DNA of 64,000 nucleotides, taken from positions 124,001 through 188,000 of the forward strand of contig JAQMWT010000684.1 of assembly GCA_029834535.1 (NCBI GenBank). The letters run 5' to 3'. Under the pieces are notes generated by a model. The model saw only the letters and a list, made by a program, of their open reading frames with translations. It ran no database searches and had not been told where the DNA came from. Each line of letters begins with the position of its first letter. Position 1 is the first letter of the stretch. Source of the stretch: Chrysophaeum taylorii. Its lineage: Eukaryota > Sar > Pelagophyceae > Pelagomonadales > Pelagomonadaceae. Below are positions 52,184-61,149 of the stretch, piece after piece. The translations under genes and the position numbers were made by a program.

Positions 52184-53021
52184 CGAGCGGAAACGAAGCA
52201 AGGAAGGGTATGAGCGAGATCAAAGCATCTTGCGCGTCTTTTGCAATTAGTTCGGCGTTGCGCAAATCTCTGAGATTCTGCGACAAATAGGCGCTTTCCT
52301 CGTCGTCCAGGTCACGAAATCTTGTTGCGTCCTGCGCCACGTACTCGAGGAATGCGTCCATACGCTCACGACGAAGACGACGCATGCGCGCACTCAACGC
52401 TTCGCGCTCGCGGTCTAACGCCAAGATTGCGGACTCGGTACCAGCATCAGCTTGTTTCTTTGTAGCATCGCGCGCTCGCTCGTGACTTCGACGGTTGGCC
52501 TCGCGTTCCCGCTCACATTGCAACATCGCAGCCTCGTCTCCAGCTCGTTTAGCTTCCCTGCGTCTCTCGAGCCTTGCGACGTGGCGCAGACGATCAGCCT
52601 CGCGTTCGTCCTCGAGCGCGCGAATCGCGTCCTCGTCGCCGGCGTGCGCTTCTTCTAGACGATCATCACTCCGCTGTGAAATTGCAATACGCTCGGCCTC
52701 GCTTTGACGCTCAAGCAGCATCGCCGCATCCTCGTCGCCGGCGGCAACAGCTTCACGACGAGAGGCCCGCAAGCGCCCCATCTTGTCGCGACGGACCGCA
52801 CGTTCGCGCTCGAGAAAGCTATAGTCTCGAACACGCCACAAGCGCTTCCACGCATGAACAGCGCGCTTGTACACTTTCTCTTCGCCATTCCACTCCTGGG
52901 CGAGGACACTCGAGTACCAGTTCCTTTTCAAAGGCTGTTGCGCCTCTTTCGTTTTCCCGCGTAAATCCGGCGGCGGGAATCTCTCCACGGAATGCACGAA
53001 ATCCGGCGTTCCCCGTACCAT
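52161..53021 (-). CDS. Charged coiled-coil hypothetical protein
   Basis: 286 residues from ATG 53021 (MVRGTPDFVHSVERF); the frame is open upstream to 53234 but that part overlaps a duplicated noncoding repeat. From about residue 80 the protein is a long Arg/Glu/Asp/Ala-rich helix with repeating AxDE-A-A/I-x-x-L-E/D-R-E phrases (for example AGDEDAAMLLERQ, AGDEDAIRALEDE, AGDEAAMLQCERE) at about 28-30-residue spacing. The C-terminus is a Pro run. Function unknown. Confidence 0.55.
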   Translation of the reverse strand: MVRGTPDFVHSVERFPPPDLRGKTKEAQQPLKRNWYSSVLAQEWNGEEKVYKRAVHAWKRLWRVRDYSFLERERAVRRDKMGRLRASRREAVAAGDEDAAMLLERQSEAERIAISQRSDDRLEEAHAGDEDAIRALEDEREADRLRHVARLERRREAKRAGDEAAMLQCEREREANRRSHERARDATKKQADAGTESAILALDREREALSARMRRLRRERMDAFLEYVAQDATRFRDLDDEESAYLSQNLRDLRNAELIAKDAQDALISLIPFLASFPLAPPPPPF

Positions 53022-53088
53022 GATCAACAAGATGATCGACGTTTCATAGGTTTTGTCGCCGCGAGTAAAAACGGAAACGTCCGAAGCA

Positions 53089-53222
53089 GTCTTGCGTCCT
53101 ATAGGTAATTTCTCTTTTCTAGCAAGCAACGAGAAAATACGGAAAAACCCAAAAAACCCGAAGCAGTCTTGCGTCCTATAGGTCATTTCTCTTTCTGGCA
53201 CGTAAAAAGAAAATACGGAAGA
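53089..53222. repeat. 65-bp tandem duplication upstream of divergent genes
   Basis: CCGAAGCAGTCTTGCGTCCT to GAAAATACGGAA occurs at about 53089-53141 and 53158-53221 with few changes. It lies between the divergently oriented genes at 52161 and 53342. Confidence 0.75.
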
Positions 53223-53341
53223 CTGACAGGACACACAGACGAGAGGGCTAGTTTTTCAACGAAAGGATAACTCACTCCTTAAAAAACCACTCTCGGAACG
53301 CTATCACTGAACCCCTTTAACAAGAAGATCTTTGGGCTATT

Positions 53342-53740
53342 ATGGCGAGTTCGGTTATCGAGTGCGTCGCTGTCGGCGTGCTCGGGGCCCTCCTCTCCGA
53401 GGCCGCCAAAGAGTCACACACGTGGTGCAGAATGAGACCTTCGAAACTGCAAGTCCGTGTTTGTTCGCATGAGTTATGGATCCTCGTCGCATTCGTGGCA
53501 GCATGTGGCGGCGTCATGACCTGGATCTACTACCTTGACGCTAATGGCGAGATCAGTTACTTTCGTTGCTTCGCCGCCGGAGCCGGGGCTCAGACTTTCT
53601 TGCGCAACGTTTCGGCCAAGTCGTCGTCTAACTGGTACGGGAGATCGAAACCAAAGTGGAGGGAGCGACTACGGAAATTCGCTGGTGGCTCCTCTTTGCT
53701 TAGATGGGTACTGCGCTCTTGTGATCGACATCGAGCTTAG
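53342..53740 (+). CDS. Small hypothetical membrane protein
   Basis: 132 residues from ATG. One clear hydrophobic span (ELWILVAFVAACGGVMTWIY, about 44-63) and a weaker N-terminal one (IECVAVGVLGALL). The C-terminus is basic. No family recognised. It is divergent from the coiled-coil gene. Confidence 0.45.
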   Translation: MASSVIECVAVGVLGALLSEAAKESHTWCRMRPSKLQVRVCSHELWILVAFVAACGGVMTWIYYLDANGEISYFRCFAAGAGAQTFLRNVSAKSSSNWYGRSKPKWRERLRKFAGGSSLLRWVLRSCDRHRA

Positions 53741-54197
53741 GTGAAGGAAAGCGCGAGACCAATGTGGAACGATTGCGCCGCGCTCAGTTCCGGCTTAAGA
53801 ATGATAGGGAGCGCCCGGGAAAAAAATCGACACTTGATGAGCCTGGGGTTGAAATACGAGTCCAGCGCGGTCGTCCCATTTGCGGGTCGCCGGACGTGCT
53901 TCTTTTGCTAGGCTAAATACTCGCGACTCGAGTGTGGCCCACCTCTGACAAGCGTATCCCGAGGACTCTTTCGATCCCCAGTAACGCAAAAATCAGCCGC
54001 GATGTGCGCGCATTTTGCGCGCTGGAATATGTAGAGACTGCACGTCTACTTCGCACGGAAAGGAAAGGCTCGCGTCTACTTCAAAAATTGTGTAGCGTGG
54101 TAGTCCCGTTTATGAGTGCTTCCTTGTGCTGTTCCCCACCCCCCTTTGGTGGGATGTAATCGGTGTTGATCTCGAGTTACGCTACTCTTGTTTACTA
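53741..54197. other. No gene recognised
   Basis: 3' flank of the small ORF up to the H4 boundary. Nothing supported. Confidence 0.4.
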
Positions 54198-55299
54198 CAA
54201 GTGCAGGCCAGTAAGTTCACCTACTCCCAATCTCTAACCCCAGTAAGTTCACCTGGTCCCAGTAAGTTTCGTATAAGTTCACCTGGTCAGTAAGTTCACC
54301 TAGCTCACACCAACTCCTTTGAGCTCGTCGCTCTCGCCTCCGCCAATCTAAGCTGCTTTGATCCGCACGCGCCGCCAACCTTTGAGTTTACTCTAAAAAC
54401 CCTTTACTCTAAAAACCCCAGTAAGTTCACTTGATCCCAGTAAATTCACCTGGTCACTAAGTTCACCTAGTCCCAATCTCAAACCCCAGTAAGTTCACCT
54501 GGTCCCAGTAAGCTCACCTACAGTGCGCGTGTAGACCCCGGGAGGGGGCTTATCGGTATTGCGCAGCACGTGTGGGGTAGGGTGGAGTCGTCGACTCAGA
54601 AGAGGATATCCTCGGGGTTGCCGATCGACAGAGAGCCACGTAGAGCTGGACGTGGCAGAAGACGGGCTTCGCCAAGAGGACGCCGACCTCGCGGGGGGTC
54701 TGGCCCTGGCTCTTGGTGATCGTTTGGCGTAGGCGGGCCTTACGGGATACAGGTTGGAGGAGCCTCGGTGACAACGACACGATCGATCATGTATCTGGTA
54801 CCGTTGCAGTGGCCGTGCGACGGGTCGAGGTTGCGAAGACTTTAAGCTCGCGATCAAAGTCAGCATGCCGTTGGTTGTCAGGGAGTCCAAAACTCGACTG
54901 TAAAGAGCGAGGCGTCGGCTTCCGACCCAACCTAGTCGGCCAAAAAGAACTCCGACGCCTCGCCTTCGGGAAAAAAAGGCCGCGGTCATGCGCGCGTTGT
55001 CAGCATCCACAACATCGTTTCGACGGGGCGAGAGAATGGCGCGCTGAAAGAGCCGCCGCGGGTCGTGGAAATAGTCTGCGAGGTCGCCGTAGACGGCTTG
55101 GTGGATCACTGTCTGGCTCTCGCGCCTACCTGATCCTTACCCTAAATCGAGGGACAGATCTCTGCCCGTCAGGCACATCCATCATACCCCACAAACCCAC
55201 CCACATCCTTCATGCTCCCCACACACACCCCCCTCTTACCAGTCGACATTTAAAGACAGACAAACAAACAGACAAACATCTGTCGATTAGTAGTTAAGA
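54198..55299 (-). mobile_element. Helitron-like element H4, internally deleted, with nested insertion
   Basis: Minus-sense TCTTAACTACTAATCG (55299) to CTGCACTTG (54198). Same helicase C-terminal remnant as H1-H3 (QTITKSQGQTPREVG). A block at 55159-55255 interrupts the CAGACAAACAAAC tract and matches the dispersed CA-rich 3' motif; GACAGA on both sides may be its target duplication. Confidence 0.85.
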
Positions 55300-55439
55300 A
55301 GATCTTACCCGAGGCATGCTCCGCGGCGGTGTTCCCAGTAGGGAACTTGGAGGTTTCATGCATGCAAATGCATATGCAGGAGCGTCGTTTTATAAGGCCC
55401 AGATGAAGAAGGGCAGGCGAGTGGGCGTAGCACGATGGA

Positions 55440-55922
55440 TCACGTCGGGGCATGGCGCCACAAAGAGGTGGCTGTCGACGAGCCATGGACAGTCTTGGAG
55501 TTGACGCTCGATCGCCGCCTTGCGCCGCTCGACGCGCAGGAGATCGTCGATCTCTGCCGTTTCTTGCGTTCCAAGCGAGCGGTCTTCTCGGCTTGCGCGT
55601 GCTCGCGAACGAGGGCACAGAGTTCCCGCATCTTTATCTCGCGCTCCTCGCGAGCTTTGGCATCCTTTGCCTCAAGGTCCGCCTTCTCGCGATCCTTGGC
55701 CGCCTCAAGCTTCACCTTTCGCGACGAGTGGACCGGTATTTTTGTGCTGTCTGCGGCTTCCGCGTTGTCTCGCGGGCCCTCCTTGGTGGCCTTGTCCTGG
55801 ACGCACTCACGCGTCGCCTCGACGTCGAAAATCGCCGTTATGGTGCGCGGTTCCTCGCTCGCATTCAAAACACCTTCCAATTCGCACAGGCGGTCTTCCA
55901 ACTCGGTGATCGTCGTCTTCAT
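55440..55922 (-). CDS. Coiled-coil hypothetical protein
   Basis: 160 residues from ATG 55922 (MKTTITELEDRLCELEGVL). A Lys/Glu/Ala-rich coiled coil (about 75-125; KLEAAKDREKADLEAKDAK) follows an acidic segment. The last 35 residues look low-complexity and may not be native: a neighbouring frame (QDCPWLVDSHLFVAPCPDVI) suggests an unrecognised intron or frameshift. H4 lies about 140 bp beyond its stop. Confidence 0.5.
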   Translation of the reverse strand: MKTTITELEDRLCELEGVLNASEEPRTITAIFDVEATRECVQDKATKEGPRDNAEAADSTKIPVHSSRKVKLEAAKDREKADLEAKDAKAREEREIKMRELCALVREHAQAEKTARLERKKRQRSTISCASSGARRRSSVNSKTVHGSSTATSLWRHAPT

Positions 55923-56196
55923 AGTCTGCGATGCTTCCTCTCGGGTATATGTCGGCTCGAGCCTCCATCTCTCTTTCGTTCGGCTTGATGATTATATTTC
56001 TTTCTTTCCACTTTTTTGGGATTTTATTTTCGAATTAATTCGAAAAGTCTTTCCACCCGTTCTTCATCCCATCGCTTACCCTTCTTTCGGCAGTTCAACC
56101 TCTGAGCGCACGCACTCTTTCTTTCGGCCACCACGTGTGCGAGAAGCGTGACTCGTCAAACTCAGAAGAAATCATCACGCACGTCCATTGTCAATC

Positions 56197-56838
56197 ATGA
56201 TGATGCTCTTGATCATCGGCAGCGCGGCAGCCTTCGTGCAGCAGCATGGTACCCTCCGCACTGTGCTGCGTGCTGTCGAGGAGGTGCCAGGAACGCCGGA
56301 GACGCCCGAGGTGCCGCCGCCGCCCCCCAGTTTTGATGTGAAGGCGCTCCCCGGCGTTACCGGTCCTTTTGGGTTCTTCGATCCCCTCGGCCTCTCGACA
56401 GACCTCACGGAGAAGCGCGTTCTGTACTTTCGCGAGGCAGAGCTCAAGCACGGTCGCGTGGCGATGCTCGCAGCCGTCGGGTTTGTGGTCGCCGAGTTCT
56501 TCCATCCGCTCTTCGGAGGCACGATCGACGCTCCGTCGTATGTCGCTTTCCAGCAGACGCCCCTCCAGACCTTCTGGCCCGTTGTCGTCTTGTACATTGG
56601 CGTTATCGAAATTTTTTCGGTGTTCACTTTCGAGAGCCCCTTCGAGGGCAACTGGTGGACCATCGACTCAAAGCACAAGCCCGGCGACTTCAGTTTCGAC
56701 CCCCTCGACCTCAAGCCCACCAACCCCAAGGAAATCTTGGACATGCAAAACAAAGAGCTCAACAACGGCAGGCTTGCCATGATTGGCATCGCCGGCATGG
56801 TCGCCCAGGAACTCGCCACCGGCAAGACTCTCTTCTAA
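56197..56838 (+). CDS. Fucoxanthin-chlorophyll a/c light-harvesting protein, plastid-targeted
   Basis: 213 residues. The first ATG starts a short signal peptide with GSAAAF (8-13), equivalent to the ASAFAP cleavage motif of red-lineage secondary plastids, then a transit-like segment (HGTLRTVLRAV). The LHC fold has helix A with EAELKHGRVAMLAAVGFVVA (80-99), helix B about 125-143 and helix C with NKELNNGRLAMIGIAGM (185-201). The E...GR pairs bind chlorophyll Mg and cross-brace helices A and C. An acidic Pro stretch (PETPEVPPPPPSF, 34-46) lies before the mature core. Three membrane helices in the thylakoid. The frame extends to an upstream TTG, which is not used here. Confidence 0.93.
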   Translation: MMMLLIIGSAAAFVQQHGTLRTVLRAVEEVPGTPETPEVPPPPPSFDVKALPGVTGPFGFFDPLGLSTDLTEKRVLYFREAELKHGRVAMLAAVGFVVAEFFHPLFGGTIDAPSYVAFQQTPLQTFWPVVVLYIGVIEIFSVFTFESPFEGNWWTIDSKHKPGDFSFDPLDLKPTNPKEILDMQNKELNNGRLAMIGIAGMVAQELATGKTLF

Positions 56839-57234
56839 AACGCGACCGGACGCGGTGCGGCAACCCCCTAATATTAAACCTAATTACTGCTTGTGGTTTT
56901 GCACCGGTTGCGCGATAGAGGACGGTGCTTTACGAAGGATGCGCCTTTTGATTGGTCCTCGCGGCGGCATTGGGACCACGGACACCGGAGGACGTTAACG
57001 ACGACGGTGATTCTCAGGCAACACAACACGCGGTCTGCGCGTTCCACAGCCCGATGATCAATCTCCGCCGACTGAGCTTTCGGGGTCCCTCGTCGTTTGA
57101 AGGAACGCCTTCTGACGACTCTGATCACGCGCCGCCGAAGCAAAAAAAAAAAAGAAGAAGAAGGGTTTAGGAATGATATGTTATGCCAGTAGGAGTAGTA
57201 GTAGTACTTGTTCGACGGCCCCGAAAAAGGACGC
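56839..57234. other. Intergenic region
   Basis: LHC 3' flank and 5' flank of the glycosyltransferase; A11-type and (AAG)n tract near 57140-57165. No gene seen. Confidence 0.5.
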
Positions 57235-59151
57235 ATGATATTCTTATGGCCGGTGATAGTCCGAAGCGTCGCGGCGTGTTCCGAGGCGCCAAAGAAGCAC
57301 TTCCTCGCCGCGACGCTCGTGTTTAAAAACGAGGCAGACGTCCTCGGCGAATGGCTCGAGCACTACCTGTGGCAGGGCGTGACGCACTTTTACCTGATGG
57401 ACAACAATTCGACAGACGACTGGGAAGCGGTCGTCGCACCGTACGCGTCATACGTGACATCGGTCAGGAACGCGACGCGCCACATTCAGAAAGAATTGTT
57501 GACGGAGTGGGCGTTGCCTCATCTCCGGGACGAGGCGCGATGGGTCGCGCAGGTCGACGCGGACGAGTACTTTTACGCGCGACCCGGGAGCGGGTTCGAG
57601 ACCGTCGCCGACTTTTTGAGATGGGCCGAAAAAAAAGACTGCGGCACGCACCTGATCGAGGGATGGCGCATGTTCGGATCCTCGGGCCTGGCCCGTCAGC
57701 CTAAGAGCATACGCGCGACGTTCGCGAGGAGCAGCCGTTCGACAAAACCTCAAAAAAAATACATTGCGCGCGTCAGCGCGCTCAAGGGATTCGAAATTCA
57801 CAAGCCCATATTGCTGGAGCCACCAAAGCCCATCACCAACGCCGCCGGAAACGCGACGCCAGCGATAGCTCTCAATCATTACGCGATCATGTCGAGAGAG
57901 CGCTTCGTCCAACACAAAGTTGGCCGCGGGAGCGCGACGAGTACCAACCTCGATCACGTCAGGACCCTCAATTATTTCGAGGCATACGACAAGGCGGGCG
58001 ACCAGCAGGACAACTACGAGCTGCGCGACCTCCTCCTTCGAACAAGAGCAGACGCGATCAACAACAAGAACCAAAGTGGGTTGTTACGCTGCGATCTCGC
58101 CGCGCTCAACGCCGACAACTCGCCCCTGCGCTTCCAGCACGCGTGCTCGATGTCGTGCGGCAACGCGGAGGACTGCTGCGTCTTTGGCAACGAGCTTAGG
58201 TGGCCGAAGCAACAACAACTCGCCCCACGAACAAGTCGGAGACGCGAAGAGTGCGCGCTTCTGTTTTTCGGACTCCCGAGGGGTTTTCGCGCTGCTGCGT
58301 GGCCGTCCATCGCCGAGCACATCCTGGCGCCCAACAGCAAGTGCGCGAGATTCGTGCACACCTACGACCAGATGAGCATCACCGACGCGAGGTCCGGCGA
58401 GGCGCACTCGCCGCTTCACCCCGAAGACGTCGGGCTCCTCGACGCGACGGCCACGGTCGTAGAGCCCCTCGACGCCTTTTACGAAGCTCTCACGCCCAAA
58501 CCACGATGCTGGCTCGCCTTGATGCCGGCGAAGAACCAGGGTTGGCTCTCGCGCACCATGATGAACCAACTCAAGCAGTGGTACTCGATCGAACGCGTCT
58601 GGCACCTCATGGAGGCGCACGCCGTCTACGATCGCGTCGGCCTCTTCAGGCTCGACGTCCAGTACATGACCGACATCCACGTCGTCGCTGGCGCCGAGGA
58701 CGCCGTCGTGCCGTACATGCACTACTGGCCGGGCAGGCAGCTCAACGACCGCATGTTCTACGGCACCCGGAAGAGCGCTCGCGTCTGGGCCTCAAAGCGC
58801 TTCAGCTCTGTCCCGAAATTTCTGCTCCAAGCAGACAGGACACAAAAAAAGCGACCCGGCCTCCACTCGGAAACTTTCATGTACTTTCTCATGACCGCGG
58901 TCCTCGCGCCCATCCGCGTGCGCTTGGGCATTATTTGCTTCTACCGGGTGCGCGCCAACCAGACCGGGGCGATCGTCAAGACCACGGACTGCGACGCACA
59001 ATCCGCGCGCATGATCCAGGACGGTGTCAAATACCTCCGCCACCCAACGACCCTCACGCTCCCGCTCGAAGAAGAACGGTGCGGCCAGACGTGGGCGCGA
59101 GGCGCCCCGGCGCCGCCGCCGTGTTCGACAACTTCGGAGTCGTCGTCTTGA
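57235..59151 (+). CDS. Two-domain glycosyltransferase (GT92/GT2-like N-terminal domain plus second domain)
   Basis: 638 residues. Hydrophobic N-terminus (1-16) as signal peptide or anchor. The first domain (about 20-290) has LVFKNEADVLGEWLEHYL (28-45), HFYLMDNNSTDDW (51-63) and WVAQVDADEYFY (103-114), whose D-x-D (108-110) is the metal and nucleotide-sugar site of GT-A enzymes, then a late ALNHYAIMSRERF motif. This fits the GT92/Glyco_tranf_2_4 group. The second domain (about 335-615) starts ECALLFFGLPRGFRAAAWPS and has YDQMSI, WYSIERVWHLM, YDRVGLFRLDV; it resembles uncharacterised glycan-related domains of algae. Likely a Golgi enzyme; acceptor unknown. Single exon. Confidence 0.8.
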   Translation: MIFLWPVIVRSVAACSEAPKKHFLAATLVFKNEADVLGEWLEHYLWQGVTHFYLMDNNSTDDWEAVVAPYASYVTSVRNATRHIQKELLTEWALPHLRDEARWVAQVDADEYFYARPGSGFETVADFLRWAEKKDCGTHLIEGWRMFGSSGLARQPKSIRATFARSSRSTKPQKKYIARVSALKGFEIHKPILLEPPKPITNAAGNATPAIALNHYAIMSRERFVQHKVGRGSATSTNLDHVRTLNYFEAYDKAGDQQDNYELRDLLLRTRADAINNKNQSGLLRCDLAALNADNSPLRFQHACSMSCGNAEDCCVFGNELRWPKQQQLAPRTSRRREECALLFFGLPRGFRAAAWPSIAEHILAPNSKCARFVHTYDQMSITDARSGEAHSPLHPEDVGLLDATATVVEPLDAFYEALTPKPRCWLALMPAKNQGWLSRTMMNQLKQWYSIERVWHLMEAHAVYDRVGLFRLDVQYMTDIHVVAGAEDAVVPYMHYWPGRQLNDRMFYGTRKSARVWASKRFSSVPKFLLQADRTQKKRPGLHSETFMYFLMTAVLAPIRVRLGIICFYRVRANQTGAIVKTTDCDAQSARMIQDGVKYLRHPTTLTLPLEEERCGQTWARGAPAPPPCSTTSESSS

Positions 59152-59795
59152 ACCCCAGCAGCTCAGCTCAGCTCCTCCTGCTGCTGCTGCTGCTGCTGCC
59201 GAAGAGGTTGCTCAGCAGCAGCATCATCATGGGCCATGGGTGCAATGCGGGCGCCATTTTCTTCTGGCGGGATCTCGTCGAAGGGCGGTGCGGCGCCTCC
59301 CTAGATTTTTTTTCCATCGACTTATTTATTTATTATTACAGGCTGTGCTGCCAGGACTCCCTTTTTTCATTATTACGAGCATGATATCGAAGTCAGCCAG
59401 CACAGCACTGTGCCCTCCGGGTTTGCGACGCGGTGGAGAGTACGAGAATACGTCCTCAAAGCGTCGCAGGGAATAGCGAAGGTGGCGCCTCAGACGTGTC
59501 GGGCGAAGAGACCCAGAAGAAGAGCGCGACGAGGAACACCACCTCGACGACTGCTTGCTTGCTTGAAACGGCCGCCACGAATAATAATTATGGCGCATTT
59601 TTTTTCGTGTTGGTATTATTAGTTTTCGTTTTGCGTCGTCGTTTCGTTTCGTTTCGTTTCGTTTCGTTCCGTTCATTCATAATATTAGGACGACGGGGCC
59701 AATCTTGAGGCCGTTGAGCTGCCGAACGTTAGGACGACGTCGCAGGCGGTAGATTAAAAGAGCCGTTGAGAGTGAGTGAAGCTCTGACACACACG
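59152..59795. other. Intergenic region with (CTG)n and (TTTCG)n repeats
   Basis: (CTG)n at about 59181-59201, (TTTCG)n at about 59641-59670. No gene recognised. Confidence 0.6.
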
Positions 59796-60176
59796 ATGTT
59801 TCTCGCATTGATGCTGATCGCGGGCGGCTTGGGGCTCGTGGCGCCACCGTCGAGGGTTGCGCCCAGGACGAGAGTCGACATGGGATTTATGGACGGGTTC
59901 AAGAAGGCGTTCGAGAACGAACAGTTCGACGCGAAGCCGTCCGCCGGGCTGTCCGGGACGAAAGCGCCAATCGAGGTGGTGATCTGCGGCAAGAAGAGCC
60001 AGGGACTACCGGGGCAACGCATGAAGGACCTCGTGCGGTCGGCGCGCGCGCCAATCAAGTTCAACTGCGAAAACGGGGAGTGCGGGACCTGCGAATGTCT
60101 CGTGAACGGCCGGAAAGTGCGCGTCTGCATGGCCAAGGTGCCCGCAAAGGGCCCGGTGGAGGTCAAGCTAAAGTAG
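59796..60176 (+). CDS. Plant-type 2Fe-2S ferredoxin-like protein, plastid-targeted
   Basis: 126 residues from the first ATG. Residues 1-15 are a signal peptide ending near LGLVAPPSR, followed by an Arg-rich transit-like part. FMDGFKKAFENEQFD (31-45) is a conserved preamble of plastid proteins of this type. The cluster loop CENGECGTCEC has C91, C96 and C99 in CX4CX2C, and C111 in VRVCMAKVP is the probable fourth ligand. The spacing from C99 to C111 is much shorter than in photosynthetic ferredoxins (about 29), so it is a variant electron carrier rather than PetF. Its stop is 8 bp from the stop of the convergent translocator gene. Confidence 0.82.
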   Translation: MFLALMLIAGGLGLVAPPSRVAPRTRVDMGFMDGFKKAFENEQFDAKPSAGLSGTKAPIEVVICGKKSQGLPGQRMKDLVRSARAPIKFNCENGECGTCECLVNGRKVRVCMAKVPAKGPVEVKLK

Positions 60177-60184
60177 TAGGCTTA

Positions 60185-61075
60185 TTATTTAGATAGGGAG
60201 TACGCGAGGACCCCGAGGAGCGCGATGGAAGAGCCGATGGCTTTGCGGGGAGTGACGGCCTCCCCGAGGAGGAGGATGGCGGCGAGGAGAATGAAGACCC
60301 GCTTCGCCGAATTGGCGACGGCCTGGGGAACGGGGCCAAGGAGGTCCAAGACGCGAAACGAAAACTCGTTTGAGGCGTAGTAGGCCGCGCCCGAGAGGAA
60401 GAGCTTGAGGGCGATTTCGGGGGGTGCCCGAGAGAGGGCCGCGCCGTCGACGAGCCACGCCGGCGGCGCCAAGAGGAGGCACGAGCAGCAGGTGAGGAGA
60501 GCATAGGTGTTCCCCGGGTCGAGGCGCATCTCGGTCTTGGCCTGGGGGGTCATGACAGCCTTAGCGAGGGCCTTGGCCACCGCGCCGGAAACCGTGCTCG
60601 CGAGACTCGCAATCGAGGCCGCCGAGATTAGCTCAGTCGAGACCCCCGGCTTGGAGGCGGCGATCGAGATACCCGCGACCACCGGGACCAAGGCGGCCGT
60701 GGCTTTCCAGGGGGTTCGCTTCCCGCGGGCGATCCCGACGATAGTGCCCGCGACCGGCTCGGTCGCCTTGACGACGTGAGCCATGAAAACGCTCCCGAGG
60801 CCCATGCCCACCACCTGGGCGGCGTGGGCGATGCTATGGAGGCCCGCGATCGGCCCGAACTTGCGGGCGACCCACCGAGCCTCGACGCGCGGGGGGGCGC
60901 GGAGCCCGAGGACCCAGAACGGCGCCACCGACGCGACCCCCGCCAAGAGCTGGCACCAAGACACCGCCCACGGAAACGGCTGGGACCTCAGGACCTCCTT
61001 GTTCCAGACGTTGAATAGGGCGCTGCACGCGTACCACCCGAATAAACACAAAACAAGTCGCGCGCCATCTCTCAT
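60185..61075 (-). CDS. Triose-phosphate / nucleotide-sugar translocator family (TPT/DMT)
   Basis: 296 residues with about 8-10 hydrophobic spans. The TPT pattern is visible: ALFNVWNKEVLRSQPFPWAVSW (19-40), AHVVKATEPVAGTIVG mid-protein, ALAKAVMTPQAK, YYASNEFSFRVLDLLGPVPQAVANSAKR (about 230-257) and a C-terminal GEAVTPRKAIGSSIALLGVLAYS. Members exchange sugar phosphates across plastid membranes or nucleotide sugars at the Golgi. There is no clear bipartite presequence, so the membrane is undecided; an outer plastid membrane or the endomembrane system is possible. An upstream open frame to 61150 runs into retroelement sequence and is excluded. Confidence 0.85.
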   Translation of the reverse strand: MRDGARLVLCLFGWYACSALFNVWNKEVLRSQPFPWAVSWCQLLAGVASVAPFWVLGLRAPPRVEARWVARKFGPIAGLHSIAHAAQVVGMGLGSVFMAHVVKATEPVAGTIVGIARGKRTPWKATAALVPVVAGISIAASKPGVSTELISAASIASLASTVSGAVAKALAKAVMTPQAKTEMRLDPGNTYALLTCCSCLLLAPPAWLVDGAALSRAPPEIALKLFLSGAAYYASNEFSFRVLDLLGPVPQAVANSAKRVFILLAAILLLGEAVTPRKAIGSSIALLGVLAYSLSK

Positions 61076-61149
61076 GCTCTCAACGGAACGAAAATCTATA
61101 AGAGTCAACGGTATGAAAACTGGTGGTTGTTGTCTTTTTGGTTGTGACA

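Noticed and set aside
58200-59384. 394-residue plus-strand frame overlapping the glycosyltransferase
   Set aside because: Arg/Ala-rich GC shadow of the real gene with no motif; same for long antisense frames over PIG-V, tyrosinase and the ABC transporter.
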